Numbered from the stretch's first letter, positions 45,785 to 59,479 are shown. The stretch: 64,000 nt of DNA from Megaleporinus macrocephalus (GCA_021613375.1 CM038706.1:26594866-26658865), one strand, 5' to 3'. Translations and numbers: made by a program. The notes: generated by a model from the sequence alone, not told the origin.

Positions 45785-46739
45785 CTGCCAAGAGAGAAGC
45801 ATGAGGAACGGCCAAAGCACCAGCCCCAAGTCCTGCCCCGTACAAACAGACTGCTCAGTTTCTCTGCTCTCGCTTTCCCCCACGACTCCCTACCTCCACC
45901 TCCCCGAGCGACTGCCATGAAAAAGCAGTTTGAATCAATAGGCTTTGATGAATGCAGCAGCACTGGGCAGTAACCAAAAAAAAAAAAAAAAAAAAAAAAG
46001 CAGACCGTCAGAGCTTGGGAAAGGGAGGGAGGGGCATGCCACTTCAAATAACCATCAAACATCTGTCAATGCTTATGTTGTGTGGTGTAGAGTGCTTTTC
46101 AAAAAACCCTGCCTCTGGAGAGCAGACTGAGAGTGTGTATGATAAAGTGTGCGTGTGATGCAGAGGAAGAGGGACAGTAGGACGTGTGTCTTGGGAGAGA
46201 ATGAGGGGATGAAATGGGAACAGAAATTGAAAAACAGGTAGGAGAAGGAAAAAGTGGGTCCACCCTCAAGGCAACGATTGATTACAATCTGGAGTGTGTT
46301 TCGAACAGACAAGCTGTCAAACATCTGCCCGCTGACTGACTGCGTGACTGTCATTGACTACTAGAGCTAACTTTGGAACAGGAAACCTCAGAACCTGATT
46401 TTCTGATGTAACCCACTGACACAGGGCTGACCCCCTGCTCGAATGTCAATCTTCTAAATGTAGGGATGAACAGATATTTGATATTTTAAATGTTTTGATA
46501 TTTCATCTCTCTTGATGTCTAGACTGGGATTAAAAGCACATGAATTAGCATTACAGTAAATAACACTTATTTAATGAGGATTATAAACGTATTCAAATGC
46601 ACAGAATGTAGTTGTCAGGAAATTGTGATTTGAAGGAGCAATGAAATTAAACATCTGTCCTATGACACTTTTGATGCTTTTTGAGGTAAATATCTGCAGA
46701 TGCTATTATAATTCCCATATCACTGCCAATCTCTCTCTG

Positions 46740-46743
<4 letters not shown>

Positions 46744-46825
<82 letters not shown>

Positions 46826-46862
46826 TCACATATACACACATACACACACACACACACACACA
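46744..46862. repeat. Compound (AT)n(CA)n microsatellite
   Basis: About 40 AT units to 46824, then CATATACACACA and CA units to 46862, directly abutting the Tc1-derived end at 46863. Confidence 0.97.
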
Positions 46863-47360
46863 CGCTCAAAAGTGTGGGATCACGGTGAAATGTTCTTGTT
46901 TTAATGGAGTAGACTTCCTTCCTTAATACAACAATGGACTGACGGGTCTCTAAAGAAAGTTGTTTCTTTCTGGACATTTTGAGTCGGTCAGCAAGTCATC
47001 AACTGCTGATGCTTCAGATACTAAACTAACCTAGAATGTTGTTCTCACTTTAATACTCACTTATTAGTAGAATGTTTTTCAGCTGTGCATCACAATTGAG
47101 CAAGAGTGTCCTAACAACCAATGAGCCCAACAACATCCTTAACTTGGATTGGTGGCCGTACCAGGAGATTTAGACAGAGGACTGAGAATTGCTGATAATA
47201 GGACTATATGCAAAATAAGCCTCTATACAAAAATAGGCTTTAATACAAACATTTTTATTCTTTAAAAATCATCTGATACACTTAAATTATTGTGAAATGG
47301 ACAATATTGTTTGGGAATTGCATGAAAAGAAATTCTAAAGTGATCCTAAACTTTTGAGCG
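46863..47360 (-). mobile_element. Internally deleted Tc1/mariner-type element, copy 1
   Basis: The ends are CGCTCAAAAGTGTGGGATCA and, reversed from the right, CGCTCAAAAGTTTAGGATCA, giving inverted repeats. On the minus strand an ATG at 46977 opens MSRKKQLSLETRQSIVVLRK, like the start of a fish Tc1-type transposase. Only some 25 residues remain before the frame runs into terminal repeat and microsatellite. It is a 498-bp non-autonomous deletion product. TA-rich flanks fit TA target choice. Confidence 0.85.
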
Positions 47361-48799
47361 GTAGTATACACATAAATATATATATATAAATATATATATA
47401 TGTAACGCTTGTTAAAACATTCCTCGTAACTGCAGACGTAACTTGCTAATAAAATGAGAGCAACTAAAGGGGATTAAGCTGGTGTGGCGCTGCAACCCGC
47501 TGATGAAAATAATCAATTGCATTTCCAACACAGCTCTGCTAATGTGTCAGGGAGGTGTGCCGGGACAAACACGTGCACACATGCAGGCTTGAATGCACTG
47601 CTGTCAAAACGTGTCGCTGTGCTAAATACTAGCAGCCATGAATTGATGTCATTTGCCATGGTCCACTGCAAACCCCCCATACAAACCACAAGAACAGCAG
47701 ACAAACTGCCACTATACAATCTAACTGCCACTACAACCACAGGCTACAATAAATCTACTCACAGCAATGTTCAGGTTTGACCTCAGCAAACAAACATTAA
47801 TTTGTACAAAGGTTTGGTTTTGTCCCAACATCCATCATCTACAGATCAAATCCTGAGTAATCCTGTGAGAGATCCGCCTCATCCTTCTACATCTAAATTC
47901 AAATGACTTGTGTATTTACTACTTGTACAGCACTGTGACCTCTGTGTACAAAAGGTGTTATATAAATAAACTTGCCTTGCAGCCCCTCCAAACCAGACCA
48001 GGTTGACTGACTCCCCGGTAGATAGTGATTCAGTGTAACGTTCAGTGGAGGGGGAAAAAGACAAAAGAGTTTTTAGGAATTCAGGAGGCTCGTCTTTCTT
48101 AAGATAGCAACAGACAGATGAGAATTGCACCTTGTGAATTTTACATACTTCTGAAGCACTCTGTGTCCCAGTCACGCAAGGCTGGCAAAGAACATTGCAG
48201 TGAGTTTATATTTTGTGAGTGAGTGTAATTATTAAAGATTAAAAAAAAAATCTTCACATGACATCATTACTCGTGTTAGCAGGCTTCCCAGTTTAATTTC
48301 AACAGCCAAAGAAAAAGCTCTATTTTCAAGAGACGCACAAAAACTCTGGTCACTAAAAATTAAAAGCGGACAGAAAAAAAAAGAATATAATTTTTTTTTC
48401 AATTTATATATGATATACAAATAATTTCAACTAGTGATTAAAACCACTGCACCTCCTCTCCTCTACGCCGGCCTGCAGACACTGTGGAACTATTTCACAG
48501 TCTCTACGAGGGACACTAAACAAGCACTTCCTAATCTCTGCACACTCAGAGTATACACAGGAGAACCAATCCCCAGGAACTTCTCCAGGACAGGCTTAAT
48601 ATGGACACAATGTAGTTTTGAAAATGATAATCATTCATGAACGAAGGAGCTAAAACTATGAAACTCACTGCCTTGTATGACTAACAGTCAGTTAATGTGT
48701 AGGACAGTGGATTTTGTGTACTTTAGCCAACATGCAGTAAAACATATCAGCTTTATTTTATGAACACGTTTATTTACTGACAGCCTGAATTTTATTCTG

Positions 48800-49015
48800 A
48801 ACTTGGTTTAATAACCTGTAAATACTGTTTGACCAGAGGAGGACGGGTCTTCCCTTGTGAGTCTGGTTCCTCCCAAGGTTTGTTCCTCCAGTCCTGAGGG
48901 AGTTTTCTCTGCCACTGTCGCCTCTGGCTTGCTCACTGGAGGGTATATGTTGTAACTGTATGTTTAAAACGCTGTTGTAAAAAGCGCTCTACGAATAAAC
49001 TGAACTGAACTGACT
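48800..49015 (+). repeat. Dispersed fish repeat, copy 2
   Basis: It contains GGACGGGTCTTCCCTTGTGA, GTCGCCTCTGGCTTGCTCAC, ATATGTTGTAACTGTATGT and the tail CGAATAAACTGAACTGAACT. It is closely matched by 38740-39105. A further short tail-like piece is at 47940-47975. Confidence 0.75.
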
Positions 49016-49952
49016 GGACCAGCGTATACTAAATAAGTTTCAGGCAGGAACTCTCATTTTGATAAATAGAAGAAAACACATTTGTTCACTTTACTCTGAA
49101 ATATAGTATAAACATACAAAATATTATTATAATTATTATTATTTTTATTATTATTATTTTCTCATTTGGTCTATGCCATTTCCAGGTTTAGTCATGCAAT
49201 GTTACCAGGCGGTGAGCTTTCTCCAAGACGGGAAACACCAACACAGCCACACACCAATGTTAGCCAATATAGCAATGAGTGAGGGGGGACAAAGGCCAAG
49301 TTACCCACCACAGAGAGCGAGAACAATTATGCTCACAGTCACGGGGGGGTCCAAATCATGCTCCCCTGATGTCAGGAAGACTTGTGATGTTTTGTTGCTT
49401 TTAACATTGTCTACCTGCTAAACTTAAACTGTAAACATGTTTTTTGTGCAGAAGTTTATACACATTATAAAAACTGATTTGACTTTATGTTTGGAGTAGC
49501 TGAAGGTAAAAAAGGAAGAGCTGAAGATGGATAGATACAATCCAAAGATTTAGAACCAGACATTCCGAAGTCTGAAAAGCCAAACGGAAGACTTTCTGGA
49601 GAAGTGTTAACATTTGGTCACCAAGAGTTGGAAACAGATTAACAGCTAAGTACTGATAAGGATGCTCTAACTTAACTTGACTGGGGGTTGTTCAAAAAAA
49701 TGACCATGTTAAATCTGCCAACCATTCTATATAAGGAAATCAATAATATGCAATGCTCTGCCTCATTAAACCGAACAGGAGAGTGTGTGTCAACACCATT
49801 CCGCAGCTCAGTTTAGTGAACTGCGCACGCTCGTGAATGGCATTATCATAGGAGGCAATTAAGAGCTTCAGTTCTTCCACCTTGAAGCTCTGTAAGCTTT
49901 TACAGAAGCACTAAACCTCTAGTTTGTCAAAGTAGAGGCAGAGAATGGCATG

Positions 49953-49954
<2 letters not shown>

Positions 49955-50014
<60 letters not shown>
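49955..50014. repeat. (GT)n microsatellite
   Basis: About 30 uninterrupted GT units, followed 40 bp later by a short AGCAG-type run (50050-50071). Confidence 0.98.
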
Positions 50015-50017
<3 letters not shown>

Positions 50018-50752
50018 GGGGAAGGGCTGCACTTTGTGTTTCACTGGACTGTAGCAGAGCAGAGCAGAGCAGGGCCAGGCCTTGGACTCCACTGCTAATA
50101 GAAAAGAAGACTGCTGCAGCATGTGGCCTTCACATACACAAGCCCACGCAGGAGCTGCAGTTCTTTATAAAGGAGAGCACTTAGCTTCTTTCACTGCTGG
50201 AAAATTTGACATTTTAATTGCAGACGAACTTGGATTTAGATTCTGTAATTATTTTTTTTTTCTAGGTTAATCGTACTGTTGATTTTATATGGATTAAGCT
50301 GGTGTCTCTAAGTGAAATCTTCAAAATCGAAGAGGTGCAAGTATAAATACGCAGACATATCAAAACTGGATCAAATTAGTATCTACATTGTGTAAAATTT
50401 CTTAAGCTCAAGCTAAAAGTGTAAAAAGGGAATTACACAGTCTTCATCACATTCACAGTTTCTGTTTAAATGGCTGTAAACAGTTGTCCAGCGCACACCG
50501 CTGTGAAACTTATGGAGCATGGGTTATTCACCATGGTGGTGATGGGAAGCCTTTAAAGCTATAAACCAAACATTCCATAAAATGATAAGAATATTTTACC
50601 ATAATGAACATACCAAACCTGTGTGCATGGGTTTGCTGACTGATTGGTAAAGTAAATAAAATAGCTATATTTAAAGTTTGCATTGTAGAGCACTGAACAG
50701 AAATCAATTAATGTCTTTACAATGAACCATTTGCATCAAACCACTCCTGAGG

Positions 50753-51160
50753 CTAAGTTCACACAGCAAGTAAAAGTGACCAAATCTGATTTCCTCACCA
50801 AATCCGATTTTCTTGTTAGGCTGTTCGCAATATCGTTTTAAATGTGACATCGTTCTTTACGCTGCACACACTCCGAGAAGTAAACAGTGACGACAGGCAG
50901 GTCCACTCCCGGAGGTTTCAGTGTCAGTTATCACAGTTATCAAAGAGGGCACATTATTCGTCCAAGCACATTTCGTCGGTAGGTGTCCATGGTTTCTTTA
51001 ATCTTTGCTTTCAGCCTGGTTCTCCGGGCTCTTTATTTGTTTTTTAAGATCTCCTTGAACACGGTGCAGTTCCAAGTGTATAGAAACAATTTGTACAGCA
51101 ACACCACTCCAGACATTTGCGGTTTCAGCAGCACATAATTATGACGAATATTGAGTTGGA
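50753..51160. mobile_element. MITE-like fragment
   Basis: CTAAGTTCACACAGCAAGT followed by CCAAATCTGATTTCC, AATCCGATTTTCTTGTTAGG and CTGTTCGCAATATCG resembles a common fish MITE end. The opposite end was not located, so the right limit is a guess. Confidence 0.45.
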
Positions 51161-51284
51161 CTGATGTACAAGTCGCATGAATTCTGATCCATCTGTCATT
51201 TCACTGCCTCACAGATAACATGTCTGTATCACATATGAAGAAATGCTCCAAATCTGGGCCAGTTTTATATGCTGACTGAAAAAA

Positions 51285-51442
51285 TCAGTGAAATTCAGTG
51301 GGAAATTAGCGAAATTCAGTGGAAAATTCACGAAATTCAGTGGAAAATCAGTGGAATTCAGTGGAAAGTTAGCTAAATTTAGTGGAGAATTAGTGGAATT
51401 CAATGGAAAATCAGTGGAATATCAGTGGACTTCAGTGGAATG
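51285..51442. repeat. Minisatellite, unit about 17-21 bp (AATTCAGTGGAAA core)
   Basis: Around eight degenerate copies of AATTCAGTGGAAAATTAGCG-like units. The minus strand reads repeated Asn-Phe-Pro-Leu-Asn peptides, which reflect the repeat. Confidence 0.9.
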
Positions 51443-52969
51443 ATCATAAAGACAGGGTATCAATAAGCTGTCATGACACAAATTAAACCTTGGGCCATAG
51501 TCATTTTGTTTTGACAGCAACTATATTTGCTGCCTGACTGTGCTGTGCTTTGCATTAGATAAGCTTGTTCAAACTGCTTCACATGAGCAGAGAGGCTCAG
51601 GTTACATCTACCTGCAAATGCTGCCTGACAATTTTCCAAAGAGATCATTAAGCCAGCCTGATGCCCAGTGCTGGCAATCCACAAGTTTTCTTTCAGAGAC
51701 TCTCCCCCTTGCTGTCAGAGCCATTTCCCCGCTCTCTAATGACCAGTGTTTCAGATGCCAGAGGTTCTGCACCAGCCACTGCAACCAGCCGCACTAAATA
51801 TCAAGCCTATAAAAGTGGAAGCCAGTCCTAAAGCCAGGAGAGAAAACTGCAAAATAGCAAGAGCGGTGAGAAATGCAATAAGGAGATGGATACTGGTTAT
51901 AGAGCTGTCTGTAAAAACTGCCATCATTCAATTTCTGTGCAGGGAGTTCTAAAGTAAAGTGCAAGACTAAGTAATACATCTGGTGGACGTAGAATGTAGT
52001 TTCAGAGCTAACTAAAGTGATTCAGCACAGTTCATATAGCCTTCGTGACTAGTACCTTCCCACTTCCCACACAGACAGGTGCAATCACACTAGTCTCAAA
52101 CATGGCGTGCTCTTTCATCAGGGAGACGCAGCATCCTCCTCCTCCTCCTCCTCAAACTGTCTGCATCATCCTTTCATTACGGAAACAACTGGGTTTCACT
52201 GGGGAGCCCAGCACAGAGCGATGGGGTTGGCCAATTAAGGCTATTTCTGGAGGCTGCCACTCCCAGCAATCCACAAGCCAATGGTGAATGCACACAACAA
52301 ACTTTTAATTGGTTCTTCCTTCGAACTAATGATGTGCATTACCCAAAAATGGAGAAGGTGTCTCTGCGATGTCCTCATTCAGTAGTAGTCAGGTCTGGTG
52401 CATTCTGAAACACAAACAGAGGCCAAGAGGAGTCAAATACGATATTCAACACAGTGTTGTCTGGTACACAAAACATAAAATGTAAGAATTAAAAAAAGAA
52501 GTCTGGGAGCTATTAGTCTGGCAAGTATAGCAAACAACATCCATAAATCGCGGAAGGCATTAAAACATTCCTGTATGTATATCGATCTCCTGCTATAAGG
52601 TATGTAATAAGGAGATATTTTCAGGAACAAAACTTAAAAAAAAAAAAAACCACACACACACACAAAAAAAAGGAAAAGCAATTAAAACCTGGGAATCGCT
52701 TTGGTCTTGTGCTTCTCAGCTGTTCACATTTCCTGTTCAATTCTTCTGAACAGACAGCTGCAGTTTTTCTTACGGCTGAACAGTCTGGGGAAAATACCTG
52801 ATTGTGCTTTTTGAAGACCAGAAATTACACTATTTCTGAAATGAGGCTTGAATGCTGAACGTACTGTGCCAGACTTCCAGTTAGTAGTGAGTTGATGTCA
52901 CAGAATAGGGATGTTTTGCTGCCTCCGATTGGTTTGACTCGCCTACAGGTAGTTTACAATCTTTAGTTA

Positions 52970-53485
52970 TTAGAAGATAAATTCTCTCCACTTGTAATGA
53001 ATCATGTAGTCTGTAATAAAAACGCATTTTAATATAAAACCAATAAATTTTGCACCTCTAGATGAAAATAAAGCAACTTGCATTAGGCCTCCACCTGCAA
53101 TGGCAGGAATGAGATAATATAAATATATATCTTGTTTCAATGGAGTATCTTCCTTCCATAACACAACAATGGACTGACGGGTCTCTAAAGAAAATTGTTT
53201 CTTTCTGGACATTTTGAGTCGGTCAGCAAGCCATCAAATGCTGATGCTTCAGATACTAAACTAATCTAGAATGTTGTTCTCACTTTTATACTCACTTATT
53301 AGTAGAATGTTTTTTAGCTGTGCATCACAATTGAGCAAGAGTGTCCTAACAACCAATGAGCCCAATAACATCCTTAACTTGGATTGGCGGCCGTACAAGG
53401 AGATTTAGACAGAGGACTGAGAATTGCTGATAATAGGACTATCTGCAAAATAAGCCTCTATACAAAATTAGGCTTTAATACAAAC
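52970..53485 (-). mobile_element. Tc1/mariner-type element remnant, copy 2
   Basis: 53131-53485 matches 46897-47251 almost base for base, including the start of a transposase-like frame at 53212 (MSRKKQFSLETRQSIVVLWK). Both terminal repeats are absent. 52970-53130 is continuous open frame on the minus strand without resemblance to transposase and may be flank. Confidence 0.75.
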
Positions 53486-54630
53486 AGGCTTTAATACTTA
53501 CAGGGCTCCAAATATACCCTACATATATGCTCCTGTACATATCACCAAGAAAAGATGAGGACCAGCACTGCCAAACCATTACAATCCATCAAAGTAACTC
53601 GTGCAAACAAGCATGTTACTGTTGTTAAGCCTTACTGAATCAACACGATCACTCCTTACCATTTCATTAGTACATCATATACTGAATTCTGACTCTTATT
53701 TATATACATATTTACCTGCACCCCATATGTAAAACAACAAATGTATGTATATTCTCGCCTCATAAAAACGATGTCTCACTCACTTCATGCCATTAGAACT
53801 CTGCTGAACCATTTAACTGCTCAAAGGCAGCTTTTTAGTCTCCCTGAACTTCTAAAGACATTAGAGGACTGCAGCGCTGCAGACGCACCTAGAGAAAAGC
53901 CAATTTCAGCTGAATGGCAGACTACAGAACGGGCGCTCTGAAAAGAGAGAGACCTTGGTAACACATTACGGGGGCCAGTCTGGGCTTGTATCTCTGCTGT
54001 GCATCTGGGCCACATCGACGTGAGTTTCAGATTCGAGAAAATGCTTCAGGCTTCACCAGCAGGGAGAATAAAACTGGAAAACTGCAGTCAGGGAGCAAAT
54101 ACTGTGAGGCGTGACAGCAAAGGCAGTTTAAGAAATACATTATCAGAGGGTCCGCTGAGTGGAGAGCTAGGAATATGAGCACTTTTACCCAGTATAACAT
54201 TTAACAGTGCAAATCTGCATTTTCTAATAATCAAGTAAAGTCAGGGGTTGCACAATCTGTATATAAGCCACAGTAACACAACTTCACTGAAATACCTTTG
54301 TGCTCTATAAATGCTTCGTAAGCCTGCACAGACACGGTAATGGGGACGTTTTATCTTCTATTCTTGATACTTCTCCCCATAATTTAGTACAACAGACGTG
54401 AACAGGCTGTAGTCATATACCTACAGCTCAAAATATCAACAATCATAAGTAAGACATCATTAGTTAGCCTTAGTTAGTTAGTTAGTTGTCAGGGCAGCTA
54501 CTACATGACAGATACTGCTGCCTGCACTTATTTAATCAGACATTGCTTCCTCAGCCTCACAATACACTGAGCCCTTTTCATATTCTTACTGACGAATCGT
54601 CTAAGGCTTTTCACTGTGATATCCTCCTAC

Positions 54631-54990
54631 GGTGGTGTAGTGGTTAGCACGGTGGTGTAGTGGTTAGCACGGTGGTGTAGTGGTTAGCACGGTGGTGTAG
54701 TGGTTAGCACTGTCGTTTCACAGCATGATGATCGGGGATGATCCCGGTCTGGGATGTTCTCTGTGGAGTTTGTATGTTTTCCCCGTGCTTGAGTGGGTTT
54801 CCTCCAGGTACTCTGGTTTTTCCCACAGTCCAAACACATGCATGTAAGGTTGATCTCTCACTCTAAATTGAACGTAGGTGCGAGTGTGTGTGTGAGTGTG
54901 TGCTGGCCATGCGATGGACTAGCAACCTGCCTTCACCCAGTGACTCCGGGATTGGCTTCAGCCCCCCCTCATGATCGCAACTGGGCAGCT
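54631..54990 (+). mobile_element. tRNA-derived SINE with fourfold-repeated head
   Basis: Four perfect tandem copies of GGTGGTGTAGTGGTTAGCAC (54631-54710) precede CTGTCGTTTCACAGC. The body reads TGGAGTTTGTATGTTTTCCC, GTGGGTTTCCTCCAGGTACT, CCCACAGTCCAAACACATGC and GCGATGGACTAGCAACCTGC. This is a body I recognise from fish and other vertebrate repeats. The head holds the A-box-like GTGTAGTGGTTAGCAC motif, so A-box copies are quadrupled. The B box (about 54735-54750) is degraded. Confidence 0.85.
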
Positions 54991-54999
54991 TTCTTCTTT

Positions 55000-55180
55000 T
55001 CTCACGCTACTGATTTGCTATCTGGTGCTGACCAGAGAATGATGGGTTCCCCTTTTGAGTCTGGGTTCCTCTTAAATGTTTTATTTGGCTTGTCTTGGCC
55101 GGACCCAGAATTTCTTGTAAAGCTATTTTGTGACAATGTTTCTTGTAAAAAGCACTTTGTAAATAAACTCTGAATTATCT
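55000..55180 (+). repeat. Dispersed repeat tail, copy 3
   Basis: Contains GTAAAGCTATTTTGTGACAA and GTAAAAAGCACTTTGTAAAT then AAACTCTGAATTA, like the tails at 39050-39105 and 48985-49015. It follows the SINE directly. Confidence 0.6.
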
Positions 55181-55837
55181 CGACTCACACAAAGTTCAAA
55201 CTCAGACTACCCAGCAGTCACTGATTGATGCTATGTTGGCTACTGGCGTTCTAGTTTTAATACTAATACTTCCTCCCCGATAAGAAGATTTAGGCCATTG
55301 CAACATTCTAATTATTCTTTTCACGCCTGTAACATTGGCTGATATAGACATTCAGACTATCACACTTCTACCTGTAATTTTAACAGAAGGCTGAAGTCGT
55401 CTTCTTATTCTAGAGGGCCACAACAGGTAAAAGCAAGGTTCAATTCAGAAACACCATTAAATTGACGTCAAGTAGACATGCACACAACTGCACACAGATG
55501 TTAAGATGTTAAAACAAAAAAGCTAAAAAGGCCAACACAGCACCAACTATCATTACAATAAACTCTAATACCCTTTAATGCATTTGCAGGTGAGGGAACG
55601 CTAAAACCTAATCAAGATCCCTCACAAACTAACAACCAAACAAAAACAACGCTACCAAGAATCTTAATACAGTGATTTTAACAATACTTGATCAAACATG
55701 ACAGACAAGACCCCTAGCAGGTTAAAGCTGAGCCAGCGGACAGACAACATAACATACAAGGCTTAAAGTGAACAATGTGGAAAGAAATCTAATAATAATC
55801 TAATCTATTACATTTCATGCAGACCTTAGATCTAGAG

Positions 55838-56252
55838 CAGTGGTTCTTACCCTCTTCTGCCTAAAGACCCACCTGTTTATTATTAGAAAGCATAAGGGGC
55901 CTACAGGATAACAACTCCTCTGTTCTTCTTTAAATCATTTTTGAGAGAAAAAAATAGTCATGACTTATTTCATGAACACAGGCTATTAACAGATGTAAGC
56001 TTGTGTTGTAGCAGAAATCCAGCAGAACAGTGGTAAACCAGGTTTCTGCTGAGCTTGCACTAAATCACAACACTCACACATCTTACATTTTGTTTTACTG
56101 TAACGTCAGTTCTTTCACCACAGATTTTTAGGACAAAGTGCCAACAGCAGCCCACTACAGACACTTGACTCCCCTAAGCACTGGCTCGAGGACCAACAAA
56201 GGGTGCTTTGCAGCCCACTTGTGAACCACGGCCCAATGGCTGAGGAACCCTG
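55838..56252. mobile_element. hAT/Charlie-like MITE
   Basis: The left end is CAGTGGTTCTTACCCTC and the right end, reversed, is CAGGGTTCCTCAGCC, similar to Charlie-type hAT termini. Flanks ATCTAGAG and GCTTAGAG share five of eight positions, a possible decayed 8-bp duplication. No coding sequence. Confidence 0.55.
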
Positions 56253-57041
56253 GCTTAGAGCACAGACTGACTTGCTGTGAGCTGTAAAACTCTACCCATA
56301 GTTTCTTTCTCCTCCTGACTCAGCGTTACAATTTTAACCAAAAATCTCAGACACTCAGAAATGGCTCTTCAATGGTTCTTTAGTAAATATAATACGTCTG
56401 AATAGAAAAAATGAAGGATCTATTTGCTGCAAACGTTTTCTTTGCACTGTCAAATGCTCTATGGTGGAAAACCTGCTGTATGTGGTTCATTTTTAAAAAA
56501 ACATTATAGCAGCAAAAAGGGAGGTACTACTCTCTGAACTTCTTTGTTAGTCTCTAGAGTCAGACATGTACCTCTGTCCACTGTCTGGAGTAGACTCAAA
56601 CAGCTCACTGACTCTTCAGGAGTTAAGTCTGTTATCTGGAAATCAGTAAAATAACTTAACAGGCCAGTGAGCAAAGTAAGAGACAACCTCAGAAACCAAC
56701 CATGAGAAGTACTACATACTAAGAACATCAGAAAAACAGTTCTATATAGATTCCTTTCCCGAAATGTAAGGAAATAAGCATAAAGATGAAAAAGCTTCTT
56801 CGAAAGCTGCAGTGAAAATGCTTTAGCGAGGCTGCTCGTATGTATGTGCAGGCCGTTATCCTTCCTGAGCTGAAAGCATGCAATATTCACTGACTGTAAA
56901 CGTCTTCTTTTTTCTGTGGTGTTTCAGGCCTTCTGCTGTGGATATGAAAGCCTTGGAGCAGGATGTGACAGAGAATAACAAAATCTGAAGGCCTGTGGCC
57001 GCCAGCCATGCGTGACAGTCAGCTGGTGGTGCGCTGAAACT

Positions 57042-57080
57042 GAGCCATGCACACGCGCACGCACGCGCGCACGCACACAA
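57042..57080. repeat. Alternating purine-pyrimidine CG/CA tract
   Basis: CACACGCGCACGCACGCGCG and following ACGCACACA. Such tracts can adopt Z-DNA; that is inference. A shorter similar tract is at 10788-10812. Confidence 0.8.
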
Positions 57081-59479
57081 AACCCATCTGCCCTCACAAC
57101 AGAGGCAACCAACGCGACCCCAGGTATGACGGCCACGGCCAGCCAGGCAATCTAATGCATCCTGCAAGCATTCGTCTCAGACCACGGTCACTACTGCAGG
57201 GGTTAAGCACAGCTAAACAACTGTGCACTATATATGAACAGACACCTTTCAGCCTGTGACACAACACAACTTAGTGAAAAGAGGGAGAACAGAGAACGCA
57301 CGCTTAACCAAAAAAAGAGTAAGGTTTTAATATGGAACTGAAAGAATAGACGCTAGAGTGCTTTATTATTAACAAGCCCCTGAGCGGGGCGAGGGTGAGC
57401 TCAACTGGCCCACGCGCCAGTCCAGTCTGAATAATTTAACGAGACACAGTAGGCCACGGTTCATATATCCACGCTTCTGGAAAAAGTCATTATTTTGAGG
57501 AATGTAGAGAAGGAGAGCAACAATAAGCCAGCTCATTATGTAAAAGCAGAGGTGGGCTACACGGCAGACACACAATATTTGGATATTCGGGAGATTTTCA
57601 CGATATACAATATGTCCGAATATTTTTTTTTCCACAGCATCTGACGTGTTGAAGCAGAGAAAAAAAAAAAGAACCAGCAGTCCTGCATCAAACAACCGCA
57701 GATACAACAAGTTTCATTCAACATTTCACATACTGAACACAGGACTCGCGCTACAATGAACCAGTTGGTCAGTGTTCTACACGTGTTTATTACATCCACA
57801 TACTGTCCTGTGACATTTCATTATAAAAACAATACATACTGCCATACTGTTCAGCACCTATAGGGAAACGTCCAGCTGCTTGACGTGGGTGCTCTCTCAA
57901 TACATCACAAAAAAACTACTTCAAATATTTCAAATAAGTAATTAAAATGATTCCTAACAGCTCAACATTTAACGGCCAACCTTTAACTGAACACTGGATT
58001 TCCTTTCATGCTTTTATACAAAGAACCTTAAGTCGCATGCTTATGTTTTGAAACCCCATTGAACCCACAAAGTCCTGCAGATGAATGTATTCATATACAG
58101 CCACTTAGGAAGCCTACAGCTGTTTAGCTCCACCCACTAACAAGTTCCGAGGAGTATTTTGGCTCTGTTTGAGCTCTTTCACTCCCAAAATAAGGGCAAC
58201 CAATCAGGACAGAGGTCAATAAACTGTATTAGCCTTTGAGGTACAGTAATAAAAACAGTCAGGTTTTAAGGGGTAAACAGGTTGGAAGGTGCTCATGTGT
58301 GTCTAAGTGAAAATCACTAATCAATTTTTGTGCATAAAACCACGCAAATGTAAGTGTACAATATAAAATACGGGGATTTGAGAGTTACATAAACTGTAAT
58401 TTAAGGCCAAGTGTAGGCGCGCACAGAGATTACACTCTCTCCACACAGCAGCATACAGTGAATAAAGTCTTGGTGATGCGCTCACTGACTCGTCATCACT
58501 GTATCAACATTTCTTAATCATTTCTGACTACACCCTAACAGAGCATGCACAAACATAACACTACTGAATTCAAATCTCAGAATGCAGCAGTTATAACATA
58601 TATAATCAAGCAGCAAGCCTAATGGGAAAGTGCAGTCCGCATCTATTAGGTTTAATCAATAAATAACCAGTTTACTCCAGGCTACATGTAGTTATTAGCG
58701 CAAGCAAGTCATGAAACATGGTCTAGGTTAATACCATTTTTAACGAGCTCATGTGAAACAGCATAATATTTGAACAAAATTAGCAGTAAATAAAAAAGTA
58801 AATAAAACAAATAACATTATGGTGCTATGTAGCTCAAAAGTCTGGATCAATCCACTGAGCTGTTAAGATTAACATGGAGGTGGGGCTGACGTCGGAACTC
58901 CATATATCGCTTGTAAAGCTCAGTGATGTAATGTTATTTTTCAGAAATTGTTCTATGTGGGGGTAAATCTCTTGGTACAGCTCCAGAAGAGCGACATCTG
59001 AAAAGTATTTCATACTAGGAACAGCAGAGCGTGGATACAGGTGGAATATTAAGCAGCAGAATGAACGTCTTCTACAGCCGAGAAGAGCTGCTTATCTAGA
59101 ACTATAAACTCAATCACTCTGGCTGTGGTTCTTTAGCTCTCTGGCTGTTGCTGTAATGTTCGTACCAGTCAGATCTGGTCTGCATGGTGTTCTGGGTTAT
59201 TTGTTTTGTGCTAGCTGCGCGTGCTAGCTCTGCTGTTTGCTGATACTCACTGTATTCAGCTGCGTGGTGTCTCTTAATTGCCGTATCAGGTTAGTAGTGT
59301 TAAATGTCCTTGTCTCGGTTCCTCCGCGAGAGACGCTGATTTCACTAATTTTACAGATGTTACAAACTGCCCTTTTTCCATCAGCGCATGCGGTGAACAC
59401 TATAAACTGTAGAAAATTAAAGGGTGTGTATTTCCACCTAGTGGTTCAGATAGGAATTGCAGGGACCTGCCCAGAAGGG

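Noticed and set aside
54631..54750. tRNA gene suggested by the repeated GTAGTGGTTAGCAC motif
   Set aside because: No cloverleaf can be made and the downstream body is a SINE; the motif is a SINE head.
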